From Thermoplasmata archaeon (GTDB taxonomy: Archaea; Thermoplasmatota; Thermoplasmata; Lutacidiplasmatales; UBA184), in the NCBI GenBank assembly GCA_027315165.1, contig DAHUYN010000009.1, forward strand, positions 1 through 64,000: a stretch of DNA of 64,000 nt. Direction: 5' to 3'. The notes under the pieces are model-generated. The model searched no databases, had not been told where the DNA came from, and saw only the letters and a list, made by a program, of their open reading frames with translations. The position numbers were made by a program, and so were the translations under genes. Of this stretch, positions 17,643-26,252 are shown piece after piece. Within the stretch, counting starts at the first letter, position 1. The number at the start of each line of letters is the position of its first letter.

Positions 17643-18167
17643 ATGACCGAACTGGACGCGTTACGAACCTTCTATCGGTACAACGCCCGGGTGAGGCGAA
17701 ACTACCTCTCCGCTCTCCTCGCTCTCTCCCCAGAGGAGCGTTTGAAGGACCGGGGCGCCTCCTACCCCTCTCTCCAAGAAGTCTTCGTTCATGTCCTCGA
17801 CGGCATCTTTTGGTGGCTCAAGTATGTCCCCCAAGACCGTGTTCGCGAAGCCGCGCTCCTACCCGCCCGCGACCTGACTGCCGATGAGTTGAAGGAGCAA
17901 GTTGCTCGAGCCGAGCGGGTCGCGACAGAGTACATCGACTCCCTGGACGAGGCGAGCCTCACGAGGGAGTTGGTTTGCCACTTTTCGGAGGATGGGAAGA
18001 CTTCTGAGGGGCGATTTCCCATCGGCGACGTGCTGTGGCACGTGGTGGAGGAAGAGCTGCAGCATCGGGGAGAGCTCAACGCGCTGTTCTGGCAGATGGA
18101 TGTCGACCCGCCAATCGCTACGGTCGACGATTGGAATGCTTCGAAAGTGGTCACCCTGCAAAGATGA
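17643..18167 (+). CDS. DinB-like four-helix-bundle protein
   Basis: 174 residues from the ATG at 17643; a TTG 36 bases upstream is a weaker start. DinB/YfiT-type metal sites show as histidines spaced along the bundle: VFVHVLDGIFWW (about 44), GDVLWHVVEEELQHRGEL (about 132-149). Proteins of this type are often thiol-dependent transferases or hydrolases of unknown substrate. A TATA-like ctttatcg lies 40 bases upstream. It is the better preserved gene of the island. A second DinB-like gene is at 52.1 kb. Confidence 0.82.
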   Translation: MTELDALRTFYRYNARVRRNYLSALLALSPEERLKDRGASYPSLQEVFVHVLDGIFWWLKYVPQDRVREAALLPARDLTADELKEQVARAERVATEYIDSLDEASLTRELVCHFSEDGKTSEGRFPIGDVLWHVVEEELQHRGELNALFWQMDVDPPIATVDDWNASKVVTLQR

Positions 18168-18511
18168 TGTCGGCTGGTGCTGTCAATCCCCCTACCTCCT
18201 GGGCCCGTCTGGCATTTCGGTGGCTCCAATCCCAGCCCTTCGAGCAAGCGTCGACGGCTCTCACCGTCAGCCATGATCGGGAAGGCAGAGGGGGTCTTGG
18301 GTCCCGCCGGAAGTGCTAACACCTCCTGGCGACGAGGCGCGGACTGCAGTCGAGGCGTAACCGACGAGCAGACTCAGGGCTTCAAGAGTGATTCAACGCG
18401 GTGATGCGCAAAGTGCGCCTCTGTTTCGAGGCGCGCTGTCTGGGATCTCCGACACCCTACGGGGTCCTCCCGACCGAAGGAGCAATGCGGTAGAAGTGGG
18501 TCTGGGGCTCG
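18168..18511. other. Intergenic stretch without recognised gene
   Basis: About 340 bases between the DinB gene and a short doubtful ORF. Frames are short and show no family motifs. I see no tRNA, terminator or clear repeat; it is probably decayed island DNA. Confidence 0.5.
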
Positions 18512-18709
18512 GTGAGCGGCGTCGTACGCCTTGACCAGACCGTTGGCCTGGGACCCAACGAGGAGCAGGACTTCGGCCCGATTCCGTACTATAATGGCTG
18601 GAAGCTGCTGTTGAGTAGCTCTGGTACGGTCCGCCGCTACCTCGGTCTATACGATCTGGCCGAGTACCAACGACTTCGGGTAACCCTCACTACTTTGGCG
18701 GAACCCTGA
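18512..18709 (+). CDS. Doubtful small ORF, 65 aa
   Basis: A GTG-initiated frame with balanced composition, including DFGPIPYYNGWKLLLSSSG and YLGLYDLAEYQRLRVTL. It is not antisense to a known gene and lies in the accessory island, so it may be a small gene or a gene remnant. No family recognised, and no promoter or ribosome-binding site is evident. Confidence 0.3.
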   Translation: MSGVVRLDQTVGLGPNEEQDFGPIPYYNGWKLLLSSSGTVRRYLGLYDLAEYQRLRVTLTTLAEP

Positions 18710-18833
18710 CTCGGTCGACGAGAGCACGCGACGCGTTCAGTCACTGGGACGCCCGCGTTGTGTCTGGCCGTTGTCGAATGCCCCTTCCTCGGCGGCCGGA
18801 GCCTTTACTCCGGCCTTCCGTTGACCGGAGGGC

Positions 18834-20387
18834 GTGGGCTCTCGAGCGCGCGCAATCTCCCCTTCGCTTTCCCGGCGCCAAGCTCACATCCAGCGCATCG
18901 GCATCGGAGGCAGGTTTCGGGATGCCCCTCGAGGCCCCCGCCAGAGGTCCTTGGCCCTTCAGTACTGTCAGGGCCTCCTCTTCCCCGGCGAGCGCAAGAG
19001 CATGCCGCCGTGGGCGGCCCGAGCTCCCGAGGCGAGATACGAGGCCATCCAGAACGTCATCACCGACTCTCCCTGGGACTGGGCGGAAAGCCAGTCGCGA
19101 CGGATCGAGGTGATGAAGGGGAAGATCGGCGGCGCATCCGGCCTCCGGGCGATCGACGATGTGCCCCTCGTCAAGCGAGGAACGTAGAGCCGTGGGGTCG
19201 GCTCGCAATCCTGCGGAGTTACCGGCAACGTACAGAACTGCCAGGCCCTTGTGGACTCGTTCTACCTGCTCCGCCGCGCGGGACGGCATCGGGGGAGCCG
19301 AGGTTTCTGTTTCGCCCTCGACCCCTACCTTCCCAAGGCGTGGGCGAACGAGCCCGTCCGCTGTGGCGACGCCGGAATCCAGACCTCGGTGGTGTTTCGC
19401 GAGAAGTGGCGAATCGCTTTGGAGCCGGTGGACCGAGCTCGCGGACACGGTCTGCCCCATGCGGCCATTCTCATGGATTGTGGAGAGGGGGATGCTCAGG
19501 AGTTTGGAGAGGAGTTGCGCTCTCGCGGCGAGGCGTACATCGCAGAAGTCACGGTCTCGGAGGCCCGCGTAGTTTCCGCCGCCACGCCGCTCCTCCGACC
19601 GGAGATGCCTCTGCGCGGTGGGCATGGCGGGGGCCGGGTCCGGAGCCCTCGCCTCTTTCCCGATACTTCGGCCGTCTCTCCGCACGCCATCGCCGCCGAC
19701 GCGAGCGACGGGGTGAGAATCCGTTGGGCGGAGGGGACCAAGGGGCCTCTGGAAGGGGAGTTCACGCGACGGAAGGTTCGGGTCTGCCGAGGGCAGGTTC
19801 CGACCGCGAAGGTGGGCGGGTTGCTGTTGGAGAAGACCTCCGACGGGCGGAGGTCGCGGATCTGCTGGGGACGGAACTCGCGGCCCCTCGAGGAACGGGC
19901 GGCGACGGCCCACCGTCGCTTCCTCATCGAGCGGGTTCACGAGGAAGCGAAGATGGAATCGGGGCTGGACCCCTTCGAGGGAAGGACGTGGCGGGGTCTC
20001 CACCACCACTTGACGCTGGTACTGATTGCGCACACATTTTGGGTCTTGGAGCAGCCTCGGGCGGACTCGGAGACCCGGGACGAACCGCTGCCGACGTTGG
20101 GTGAGATGCGACGACGGGTGGTGGTCGAGGTGGCTCTGGCGCTCGTCTCCCGAGTGGCGTTGGATCGCACGAAGAAGGCCCGGATGGCTTGGGCCACCGC
20201 GGTAGCGCACTACTGGGCCGGAGCCGGAGAGCAGGGACTGAGACCCGAGCGCGGGTCTGGTCTTGCCCTGCCTCGGGGGCCTCCTCTCGCCCTCGAGGGA
20301 AGGCGGCCCAACCCGGCTTGGAACGAGCCGGAGTCCGGAGAGAATCGAGGGATAGACGGCTTCAGCGCGTCCCAACTGGTAAGGTGA
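18834..20387 (+). pseudogene. IS701-family DDE transposase with one in-frame TAG
   Basis: A single reading frame carries the whole transposase except for an amber codon at 19185-19187. Before the stop: YCQGLLFPGERKSMPPWAAR and DSPWDW, then AIDDVPLVKRGT with the first catalytic Asp. After it: GVTGNVQNCQA, HAAILMDCGEGDAQEF (second Asp) and ERVHEEAKMESGLDPFEGRT (catalytic Glu). In relatives KKGT is followed directly by SVGVARQ, so the TAG replaces a sense codon. Other genes here end in TAG, so read-through is unlikely. The insertion-sequence ends were not identified. Confidence 0.8.
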
Positions 20388-20551
20388 ACTTCGAACGTTC
20401 CGCCAAAGTCGTGAGGGTTACTTCAGGCGGCAAGATGTCCGGCTACACGACACCAACGGAGGCTCGGGACGCTGACGCGCGAGCCGCGCTCGGCGAGAAA
20501 GGCGCCGACCCCCGGCCGGGCGCATCCCGGGGTCTCGACGGGAGCGGGCGC

Positions 20552-21826
20552 TCACTCGCGGTCGGAGAGCAGGAGGTCGCTCGGGGGGGGTTCGGCACCG
20601 AGCTCCGTGCTCCGCTCCAGGCGGCGTCGCGCGGAGTCGCGCAGGTTGACGAAGCCGAGCGCGACGGCCAGTGCGACGACGGCCATGCCGCCCCAGAGGA
20701 GCTCCGGCCCTTGGGGACCGATCCCGAGAAGCAGCGTCCCCGCGACGGGCGCGAGCACGCGCGTCGCGTTCGTCGCCGCGTTGTAGGCGCCGAAGTAGCT
20801 GCCACGACGCGCCCGGCCCGCGAAGTGGGCGACGAGGGACTGTTCGGTGGGGCTCACGATATCCTCTCCGAGCGTGAGAACGCCCATCGAGAGCAGGTAC
20901 ATCGGCAGCGCCCCCGAGAGGTCGAAGAGCAGGAAGGAGGCCCCGTAGGCCAGCGTTCCACCGGCGAGCCAGCCGATGTAGCGATGACGCCGTTCGATGA
21001 CGCGGGAGACCGGCAGCTGGAGTAGCACGACCAGGACGCCGTTGAGCGAGTAGACGAGCCCGAACTCCGTGAGCGGCACCGCCCGGACCGAGCCGAGGAA
21101 CAGCGCGAGCGGCGTCCCGAACTGGTTCATCACGAGGGCGAGGCCGACGAGGCCGACGAGCAGTCCGACGAACGGCCGGTCGCGGAACGGGGTCGAGAGG
21201 TTCGTGGCGGTCGCGCCGGTCCGCGCGGTGCCCGCGAAAGTCTCCCGAAGGAGGGTGACGAGGATCACCCCCTCGATCGCCGACGTGACGGCGGCGAAGA
21301 GGAAGAGCGCCGGCAGCCCGGAGGAGGTCGCGAGGAGACCCCCGAGCGCGGGCGAGATCGCAAAGCCGGTGTTCGAGAAGACCCGCTGGACCCCGAAGGC
21401 CGTCACCGCGAGGTCGGGACTCGTGACGTCCCCGACCATCGCGCTCCGCGCCGGTCGCGTGAGGCCGCCGAGGAGCGAGTTGACCGCCCAGAGGCCCATC
21501 ACGACCGGGATCCCCCGGTCGAGGTACAGCCAGAGCAGGACGAGGACGACCGCGCTCAGGAAGTTCGGGTAGATCGCGAGGGCCCGACGCCCCTGGCGGT
21601 CCGAGAGGTACCCGCCGAGCAGGAACGCGAGCGTGCTCACCGGCACGATCGCCGCGATGAGCAGCCCGATCTCGAGGTAGGGGAGCCGGTAGACGTCGGC
21701 GAAGACGAGCGGCAGAAAGACGAACGTGGCGGACCGGCCGACGCTTCGGATGAGGCCGGCGGACCCGAGGAGATAGACCCGCCCGTCGAGGCGGAGGAAG
21801 GCGGGACGCGTCGAGGGGCCCGGCAC
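20552..21826 (-). CDS. Major facilitator superfamily transporter
   Basis: 424 residues from a GTG at 21826, with about twelve membrane helices. The MFS loop motif between helices 2 and 3 is LGGYLSDRQGRRAL. A related segment lies between helices 8 and 9 (VIERRHRYIGW). The acidic C-terminal tail is cytosolic. Likely a drug or metabolite efflux pump; substrate not deducible. A short purine-rich stretch (gaaggga) precedes the start. It is divergent from the epimerase gene. Confidence 0.9.
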   Translation of the reverse strand: MPGPSTRPAFLRLDGRVYLLGSAGLIRSVGRSATFVFLPLVFADVYRLPYLEIGLLIAAIVPVSTLAFLLGGYLSDRQGRRALAIYPNFLSAVVLVLLWLYLDRGIPVVMGLWAVNSLLGGLTRPARSAMVGDVTSPDLAVTAFGVQRVFSNTGFAISPALGGLLATSSGLPALFLFAAVTSAIEGVILVTLLRETFAGTARTGATATNLSTPFRDRPFVGLLVGLVGLALVMNQFGTPLALFLGSVRAVPLTEFGLVYSLNGVLVVLLQLPVSRVIERRHRYIGWLAGGTLAYGASFLLFDLSGALPMYLLSMGVLTLGEDIVSPTEQSLVAHFAGRARRGSYFGAYNAATNATRVLAPVAGTLLLGIGPQGPELLWGGMAVVALAVALGFVNLRDSARRRLERSTELGAEPPPSDLLLSDRE

Positions 21827-21963
21827 GCTCCCTTCATCCGGCTCCCGACTTGGGCGTTGCGTACCGAACCGAGGGGCCCGGGCCCGCTCCGTTCCGATCG
21901 CGCGGCCGGCGGGAGGAGGGACGGCGCTCGGGCACCGGTTGAGGATCGAACGCTCCCCCGGGG

Positions 21964-21972
21964 AGATTATCC
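21964..21972 (+). promoter_or_regulatory. TATA-like box of epimerase gene
   Basis: agattatcc is centred about 26 bases before the GTG at 21994 and only 8 bases before an upstream in-frame GTG at 21976. It therefore supports the downstream start. Confidence 0.45.
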
Positions 21973-21993
21973 CCCGTGGGGGCTGGCGGCTTC

Positions 21994-22947
21994 GTGAGAG
22001 CCCTCGTCGCAGGCGCCGACGGCTTCCTCGGCCGCGCCGTCGTGAGCGCGCTGGCGAGCCACGGCCACGAGGTCGTTGCCCTGGTCCACCACGACCGAGG
22101 CGCGCGGCCGTCGCTCGGGCCCCGTGTCACGACGGTCGTCGGCGACCTGCTCGAGCCCTCCACGCTCGGGCCGGCGCTTCGAGGCGTCGACCTCGCGGTC
22201 CACCTCGCCCAGGCGCCCGCGTCGGACCTCGGCCATATGCGTCGCGTGCGGGTCGAGGGGGGACGGAACCTCGTCGCCGCCGTTGCGGCCGAGGGCGCCA
22301 AGAGGGTCCTCGTCGGCTCCGGCTACTGGGTCTATCGGGACTCCACCGAGCCGATCGTCGAGGCGAGCCCGGTCGCGCCGATGTCGCTCTCTAGCGTGAA
22401 CTTCGAGGCGGAGGAGGTCGCCCGCGAGGCCGGTCGGAAGGGCGGCGTCTCGGTCGGCGTCGTGCGTCCCGGGATGGTCTACGGGGACGGCTCGTGGTTC
22501 GGCGAGATGGTCGCCGAGCTCGGTCGGAGCACCTACCGATACCTCGGCGATGGGACGAACTTCCTCTCGCCGATCCACCTCGACGACCTCGGCGAGGCGT
22601 TCCGGTGCCTCGCCGAGCGGGGCGACCCCACGGGGCTCTACCTCGTGGTCGACGACGCGCCGGTCGACCACCGCACCTTCGCCGAGTTCGTCGCGGAGCG
22701 GCTCGGTGTGCCCAAGCCCCAAGGGGTCCCGTTCGAGGAGGCAGAGCGCGACTGGGGACGCGAGATCGCCCTCCTCAACGCCGCGAGCCGGCGCGCGTCG
22801 AACGCCCGCCTGCGGTCGACCGGCTGGGCCCCGCGTTACCCGTCGTACCGCGAGGGGGTTCCCGAAGTGCTACGTCGGATGGCAGCCTCGCGCTCGCGAC
22901 GTCTCTCGGCGAGAAGAGATCCGGCCGAGCCGCCGCTACGCCGGTAA
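21994..22947 (+). CDS. NAD-dependent epimerase/dehydratase (extended SDR)
   Basis: 317 residues. The Rossmann glycine motif is at the very start (VAGADGFLGRAVV). The expected YxxxK active-site region is altered: SSVNFEAEEVAREA stands where most family members have Tyr-x3-Lys, so the catalytic tyrosine may be missing. PGMVYGDGSWF and the C-terminal substrate part are typical. It may be an atypical SDR or an NAD(P)-binding reductase. The stop overlaps the convergent PhoU gene by 12 bases. Confidence 0.85.
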   Translation: MRALVAGADGFLGRAVVSALASHGHEVVALVHHDRGARPSLGPRVTTVVGDLLEPSTLGPALRGVDLAVHLAQAPASDLGHMRRVRVEGGRNLVAAVAAEGAKRVLVGSGYWVYRDSTEPIVEASPVAPMSLSSVNFEAEEVAREAGRKGGVSVGVVRPGMVYGDGSWFGEMVAELGRSTYRYLGDGTNFLSPIHLDDLGEAFRCLAERGDPTGLYLVVDDAPVDHRTFAEFVAERLGVPKPQGVPFEEAERDWGREIALLNAASRRASNARLRSTGWAPRYPSYREGVPEVLRRMAASRSRRLSARRDPAEPPLRR

Positions 22948-24051
22948 GCGCCCCGCCGGCATCTCCCGAATGACGAGCGCGCGTCCGCCTCCGTGGGCGA
23001 CGGTCTCGGGCTCGACGGAGCGGTTGAGCGTGATCTCGTTGATGATGGAGAGCATCTCGAGGGCGGTCCCGATGTCCGAGAGGATCCGCTGCCGCCGCGC
23101 CGCCGCCTCCTTGTCGCGGCTGCGACCGATCAGCACGCCGGACAGCTCGTCCTGGTCGGCGATGGACTGCTCGATCGCCGTGAGGGCGGCGTGCGCGCCC
23201 GTCGGCGAGACCTCACCGAACGCCTTCATCGTCCGGACGAGCGCGTCGTCGAACCGGCTGAGCAGGGCCCGGACCTCCGGAGCCCCCTTGGCGAGATCCG
23301 GGTCCGCGGCGAGCTCCGTCGAGACGGCGGCCGTGAGGTCCGCGGTCACCTCGAGCATCTTCGCGACGATGCGGTAGCCGAACTGATAGTGGTGGCTCGG
23401 CACGCCGATCTCCCGTGCGATGTGGAAGTCGTTCGACGCGAGGAGGATCTGCCGGGCCATCAGCAGGTAGAACCGGTCGATCTCCTCTTCGATGTGCTCG
23501 ATCTGCCCGAGCGGCTCGGCGGAGCCGGTCGCGAGGGTGCGGTCGCAGGCCTCGAGCTCGAGCCGGATCATCCGAACGACCCGGTCGATCAGGCCGGGCA
23601 GTCGGTGCTTCGTCGCGTCGAGGAAGACCTGGACCTCGAGGCGGGTCGGCTCGTCCTCGATGAGGCTCATGCCGAGGACCCGGCGGGCCGTCCGCTCGAC
23701 CTCCTCGCGGACCTCGGCGGAGAGCTCCCGGCGCGCCGTGATGATCACGCGGTCCTGCCCCGTGATGTAGGCTCCGACGAGCAGCCTCGCGACGAGCTGC
23801 GGCGGCGCCTCGGTGGCGTCGAGGTGGAGGACGCGCGGCGTCGGCTCCTGGGGGGTCCCGGTCGCCGGGGCGAGCTCGAGGCGCCCCTCGGCGAGCTCCT
23901 GGAAGCGAAGGACGGTCCCGTGATGGACCCCGTGCGCTTCGGTCCAGGACTTCGGCAGCGTCACCGCGAGCGAGGTGAGCCCGGTCCGCTGGACGCGTCG
24001 GAGCATCGACTCGCCGCCCGCTGCTGCCAGGTCGCTGCGTGCCTCGGCCAC
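22936..24051 (-). CDS. AbrB-PhoU phosphate-type regulator
   Basis: 371 residues. An N-terminal SpoVT/AbrB DNA-binding domain (RVQRTGLTSLAVTLPKSW, about 18-35) is followed by two PhoU-like helical repeats (about 150-350; metal-binding type segments EHIEEEIDRFYLLMARQI and AIEQSIADQDELS). This archaeal family regulates phosphate uptake. The GTG at 24051 sits 27 bases from a TATA-like box; an internal ATG at 24006 is an alternative. No pst transporter genes are nearby. Confidence 0.88.
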   Translation of the reverse strand: MAEARSDLAAAGGESMLRRVQRTGLTSLAVTLPKSWTEAHGVHHGTVLRFQELAEGRLELAPATGTPQEPTPRVLHLDATEAPPQLVARLLVGAYITGQDRVIITARRELSAEVREEVERTARRVLGMSLIEDEPTRLEVQVFLDATKHRLPGLIDRVVRMIRLELEACDRTLATGSAEPLGQIEHIEEEIDRFYLLMARQILLASNDFHIAREIGVPSHHYQFGYRIVAKMLEVTADLTAAVSTELAADPDLAKGAPEVRALLSRFDDALVRTMKAFGEVSPTGAHAALTAIEQSIADQDELSGVLIGRSRDKEAAARRQRILSDIGTALEMLSIINEITLNRSVEPETVAHGGGRALVIREMPAGRLPA

Positions 24052-24071
24052 GAAAGCAGAAGGGGGAGACC

Positions 24072-24083
24072 CGTAGGATAAGG
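24072..24083 (-). promoter_or_regulatory. TATA-like box of PhoU-type gene
   Basis: Read on the minus strand this is ccttatcctacg, centred 27 bases before the GTG at 24051. It supports a leaderless transcript. Confidence 0.4.
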
Positions 24084-24136
24084 AGAGGGTCGAGCCGGCT
24101 TGACCTCCCGCGGCGGAGCTCTCTCGTTCTCCTTGC

Positions 24137-24155
24137 CCTCCTTACCCAAAGGAGG
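24137..24155 (+). promoter_or_regulatory. Hairpin that hides a Shine-Dalgarno sequence
   Basis: cctcctt (24137-24143) pairs perfectly with aaggagg (24149-24155) across a five-base loop. The right arm is the ribosome-binding site of the mini-ORF that starts two bases later. In RNA the site would be closed by a seven-pair stem. Confidence 0.6.
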
Positions 24156-24156
24156 A

Positions 24157-24192
24157 ATGCCAGATGGTCCCCACCCGCCTACGGGAGCGTAA
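24157..24192 (+). CDS. Leader mini-ORF 1, 11 aa
   Basis: ATG one base after the strong site aaaggagga, encoding MPDGPHPPTGA and a TAA stop. It is Pro-rich (three prolines). Its stop TAA reads directly into the next ribosome-binding site (taaggagg). Too short to identify; its setting suggests a regulatory leader peptide for the DUF981 gene. Confidence 0.4.
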   Translation: MPDGPHPPTGA

Positions 24193-24201
24193 GGAGGCGC
24201 C

Positions 24202-24264
24202 ATGTCGACATGGAACGACCGCAACGACGCGAGCCACCCGAACGAGCCCCGAGGCGGGGCCTAG
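24202..24264 (+). CDS. Leader mini-ORF 2, 20 aa
   Basis: ATG at 24202 preceded at good distance by aaggaggcgcc. It encodes a hydrophilic 20-residue peptide (MSTWNDRNDASHPNEPRGGA) and ends in TAG 18 bases before the DUF981 gene, which has its own site ggaaggaggagg. A tiny gene or second leader peptide; no family known to me. Confidence 0.45.
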   Translation: MSTWNDRNDASHPNEPRGGA

Positions 24265-24282
24265 GAAGGAGGAGGAAAGACG

Positions 24283-25044
24283 ATGTTCATCGATAACTTG
24301 GCCCTGATCGAGGCGATGATCGCCTTCGCCGCGGTCGTGCTCACGTACGTCGGGGTCACGACCTGGTGGGCGATCCGTCGGAACGAGCCCGAGAAGGTCC
24401 GCGCGGCCCTCAAGGGCGGCGCGATCCCGATCGGCTCCGTCGGCTTCGCGGCGACGGTCCTCGGCCTGTGGTCCGAGATGGTGTGGCCGTTCCCGAGCAC
24501 GATGGCCGGCTACAACATCCTGTTCGACGACGTCGCGCTGATGTTCGGCCTCGTCATGATGGCGTTCGCGGCCTCGGCCTACCTCGGCCTCCGCCTGCAG
24601 TACGTCGGGCTGTTCGCCTTCGCGGCGGGCGCGGCGACGATCCTCTACGGCTGGACCGGCTACGGGTTCAACTACACGAAGGAGCCGTTCGACTTCCTGC
24701 TCCTCTACCTCGGCTTCGGCGCGGCGGGCCTGATGACCTGGCCGGCGACGGTCCTGGTCGACTACTACCTCGGGACCGTCTCGACGAACCCGACGCTCTG
24801 GCGCTCGTCGTCCTCGGCGTCGGTCGGGCTCCGCTCGCTCGGGGTCCGCGGGGCGATGCGGCTCGGCCGCTCCAAGGGCAATGGTGAGACCGAGTCGGAC
24901 CTCCCGCTCCGGTACCGTGTCCCGGCGTTCGCCCACCTGCTGATGCTGGCGTTCCCGGTGTTCATGGCCCTCGCAGCGATCGCGGCGTTCTGGTTCTTCG
25001 GGACCACGCTGCCCGGACACCTGACGCCCGGCAAGACCCCCTGA
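24283..25044 (+). CDS. Multi-pass membrane protein, DUF981-like
   Basis: 253 residues with about seven membrane helices: one at the N-terminus (ALIEAMIAFAAVVLTYVGVT), a central block, and one near the end (LMLAFPVFMALAAIAAFWFF). The loops WSEMVWPFPSTMAGYNILF and GYGFNYTKEPFDF resemble the archaeal DUF981 family, whose role is unknown. Unlike most genes here it has a very strong Shine-Dalgarno (ggaaggaggagg) and a structured leader, suggesting translational control. Confidence 0.8.
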   Translation: MFIDNLALIEAMIAFAAVVLTYVGVTTWWAIRRNEPEKVRAALKGGAIPIGSVGFAATVLGLWSEMVWPFPSTMAGYNILFDDVALMFGLVMMAFAASAYLGLRLQYVGLFAFAAGAATILYGWTGYGFNYTKEPFDFLLLYLGFGAAGLMTWPATVLVDYYLGTVSTNPTLWRSSSSASVGLRSLGVRGAMRLGRSKGNGETESDLPLRYRVPAFAHLLMLAFPVFMALAAIAAFWFFGTTLPGHLTPGKTP

Positions 25045-25093
25045 CGCGCCTCCTCGGGACCGGCGGCGGTGGCCCCGACGGTCCCGCTCGCCG

Positions 25094-25145
25094 CCCTTCC
25101 CGGCCACCCCGGGGACCCGGAACGGGTCCCCGGACGTGGGAAGGG
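25094..25145. terminator. Large GC-rich hairpin between genes
   Basis: Inner stem 25109-25119 with 25123-25133 (11 perfect pairs, 3-base loop gaa). Outer arms 25094-25101 (cccttccc) and 25138-25145 (gggaaggg) also pair. It lies between the convergent DUF981 and HesB-SufT genes, so it may end both transcripts or form a small structured RNA. Confidence 0.5.
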
Positions 25146-25260
25146 TGACCTGAGGCGAACCCTTTCCCCCCTTCCGGGGGTCGAGCGGACGTTCTGTCGG
25201 CGGTGAGGACGGACCCGCGAGGGTCGCAGCGTTTCGAGGCTCCCGCGTCTCGCGGTACCG

Positions 25261-25968
25261 CTAGAGGAAGCCGAGCTGGCGTTGCGCGAGCGGGGACATC
25301 TTCTCGGGGCTCCACGGCGGGTCCCAGACCACCGAGACCCGAACGGTCGCGACGCCGCCCGCCGCGTGGGCCGCGGCCTCGACCTCTTTCACGAGCGTCT
25401 CCGCGACCGGGCAGCCCGGGCTCGTCATCGTCATGTCGACCTCGATCTCGTCGTCGGAGAGCCACCGCGTCGCGTAGATCAGCCCGAGGTCGAGGATGTT
25501 CATCGGGATCTCGGGGTCGTAGATCTTCTTCCAGGAGGAGCGGATCCGCTCTTCGCGCTCCGTTCGCGTGAGGCCCGCGGTCGCCACGCCAGGGAGCGTC
25601 CCGGAGTCGGGCCGAGTCGTCGGGGGCGGCTCGACGGCCGGCAGGTTCGGCCCCGCGACCTCGAACGTCGGAGGGTCCCGGTTCGCCCAGAAGCGGACCT
25701 GGGCCCCCTCGAGGAACCGGAGGCTCGGAGGGTCGACGATGACGGGGATCCCGTCGACGAGGACGGGAGAGTCCCGCGCGGTGACGTGGTCGATCGCCAT
25801 CAGGGCCTTCGGGTGCATGCCCGGCTCGACCCAGATCCGGACGGCGACGCCCGCTTGGCCCGCGAGCGCCCGACGGAGCTCGACCGCGGCTCCCGGAGTG
25901 ATCGAGACGGGAGCGCTACGGGAGCCGGGGCGAGTCGGATCGGACCGGGCGGGTGCGCTCTCGACCAT
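25261..25968 (-). CDS. Fusion of cysteine-less HesB/IscA-like domain and SufT/MIP18 domain
   Basis: 235 residues from the ATG at 25968. Residues about 20-115 follow the A-type Fe-S carrier fold (ITPGAAVELRRAL, then VIVDPPSLRFLEG). The three iron-binding cysteines are lost: the GGCSG site reads EPGMHPK and the C-terminal CGCG is absent. Residues about 135-235 form a SufT/PaaD/MIP18 domain: YDPEIPMNILDLGLIY and TMTSPGCPVAETL with the conserved Cys. SufT proteins help mature Fe-S proteins. The adaptor role of the first domain is inference. Confidence 0.85.
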   Translation of the reverse strand: MVESAPARSDPTRPGSRSAPVSITPGAAVELRRALAGQAGVAVRIWVEPGMHPKALMAIDHVTARDSPVLVDGIPVIVDPPSLRFLEGAQVRFWANRDPPTFEVAGPNLPAVEPPPTTRPDSGTLPGVATAGLTRTEREERIRSSWKKIYDPEIPMNILDLGLIYATRWLSDDEIEVDMTMTSPGCPVAETLVKEVEAAAHAAGGVATVRVSVVWDPPWSPEKMSPLAQRQLGFL

Positions 25969-26252
25969 GCGTGTGCGACGAGCAGCACGACGCGCTGGGT
26001 TATCAGCGTCGCCCGCGGGTCCCGGGGCCCCTGTCGGCCGAGCCGGTCCCGAGCGAGGCGGCGCGGGCGGGCCGTCCGCGACCCCGGGCGCGAGGCTCGG
26101 TCTACCGCGAGAACCGTTCGACCGCGTCCTTGTCGAGGAGGGGCCTGAGCTCCGTCGGGCGGACTCCGAGGCGCCTGGCGCCCGCGAGCCTCGGAGCCGG
26201 GTCGTCGAGCGGGTCGTCGCGCTCGAAGACGAGCCGGTCGATGCCGACCTTC

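Larger units (their letters stand above)
15568..20550. other. Accessory island adjoining tRNA-Lys
   Basis: About 5 kb of sequence with visibly lower GC and more irregular coding than the flanks. It holds a methyltransferase/integrase chimera, a GNAT, a DinB-like gene, an unexplained ORF and a broken IS701-type transposase, on both strands. The position next to a tRNA and the integrase remains suggest an integrated element that has since decayed. I found no clear duplicate of the tRNA 3' end marking the far border. Confidence 0.6.

Noticed and set aside
19185..19187. TAG in the IS701 transposase read as pyrrolysine
   Set aside because: TAG ends several ordinary genes here (protease, aIF2-beta, ATP-grasp fusion), and no pyl genes are in the window. 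A nonsense mutation is simpler.
15568..20550. Duplicate of the tRNA-Lys 3' end as an attachment site
   Set aside because: I looked for a repeat of the T-arm/acceptor sequence downstream. Only short partial matches such as gggcccgtc near 18,201 were found, too short to be convincing.
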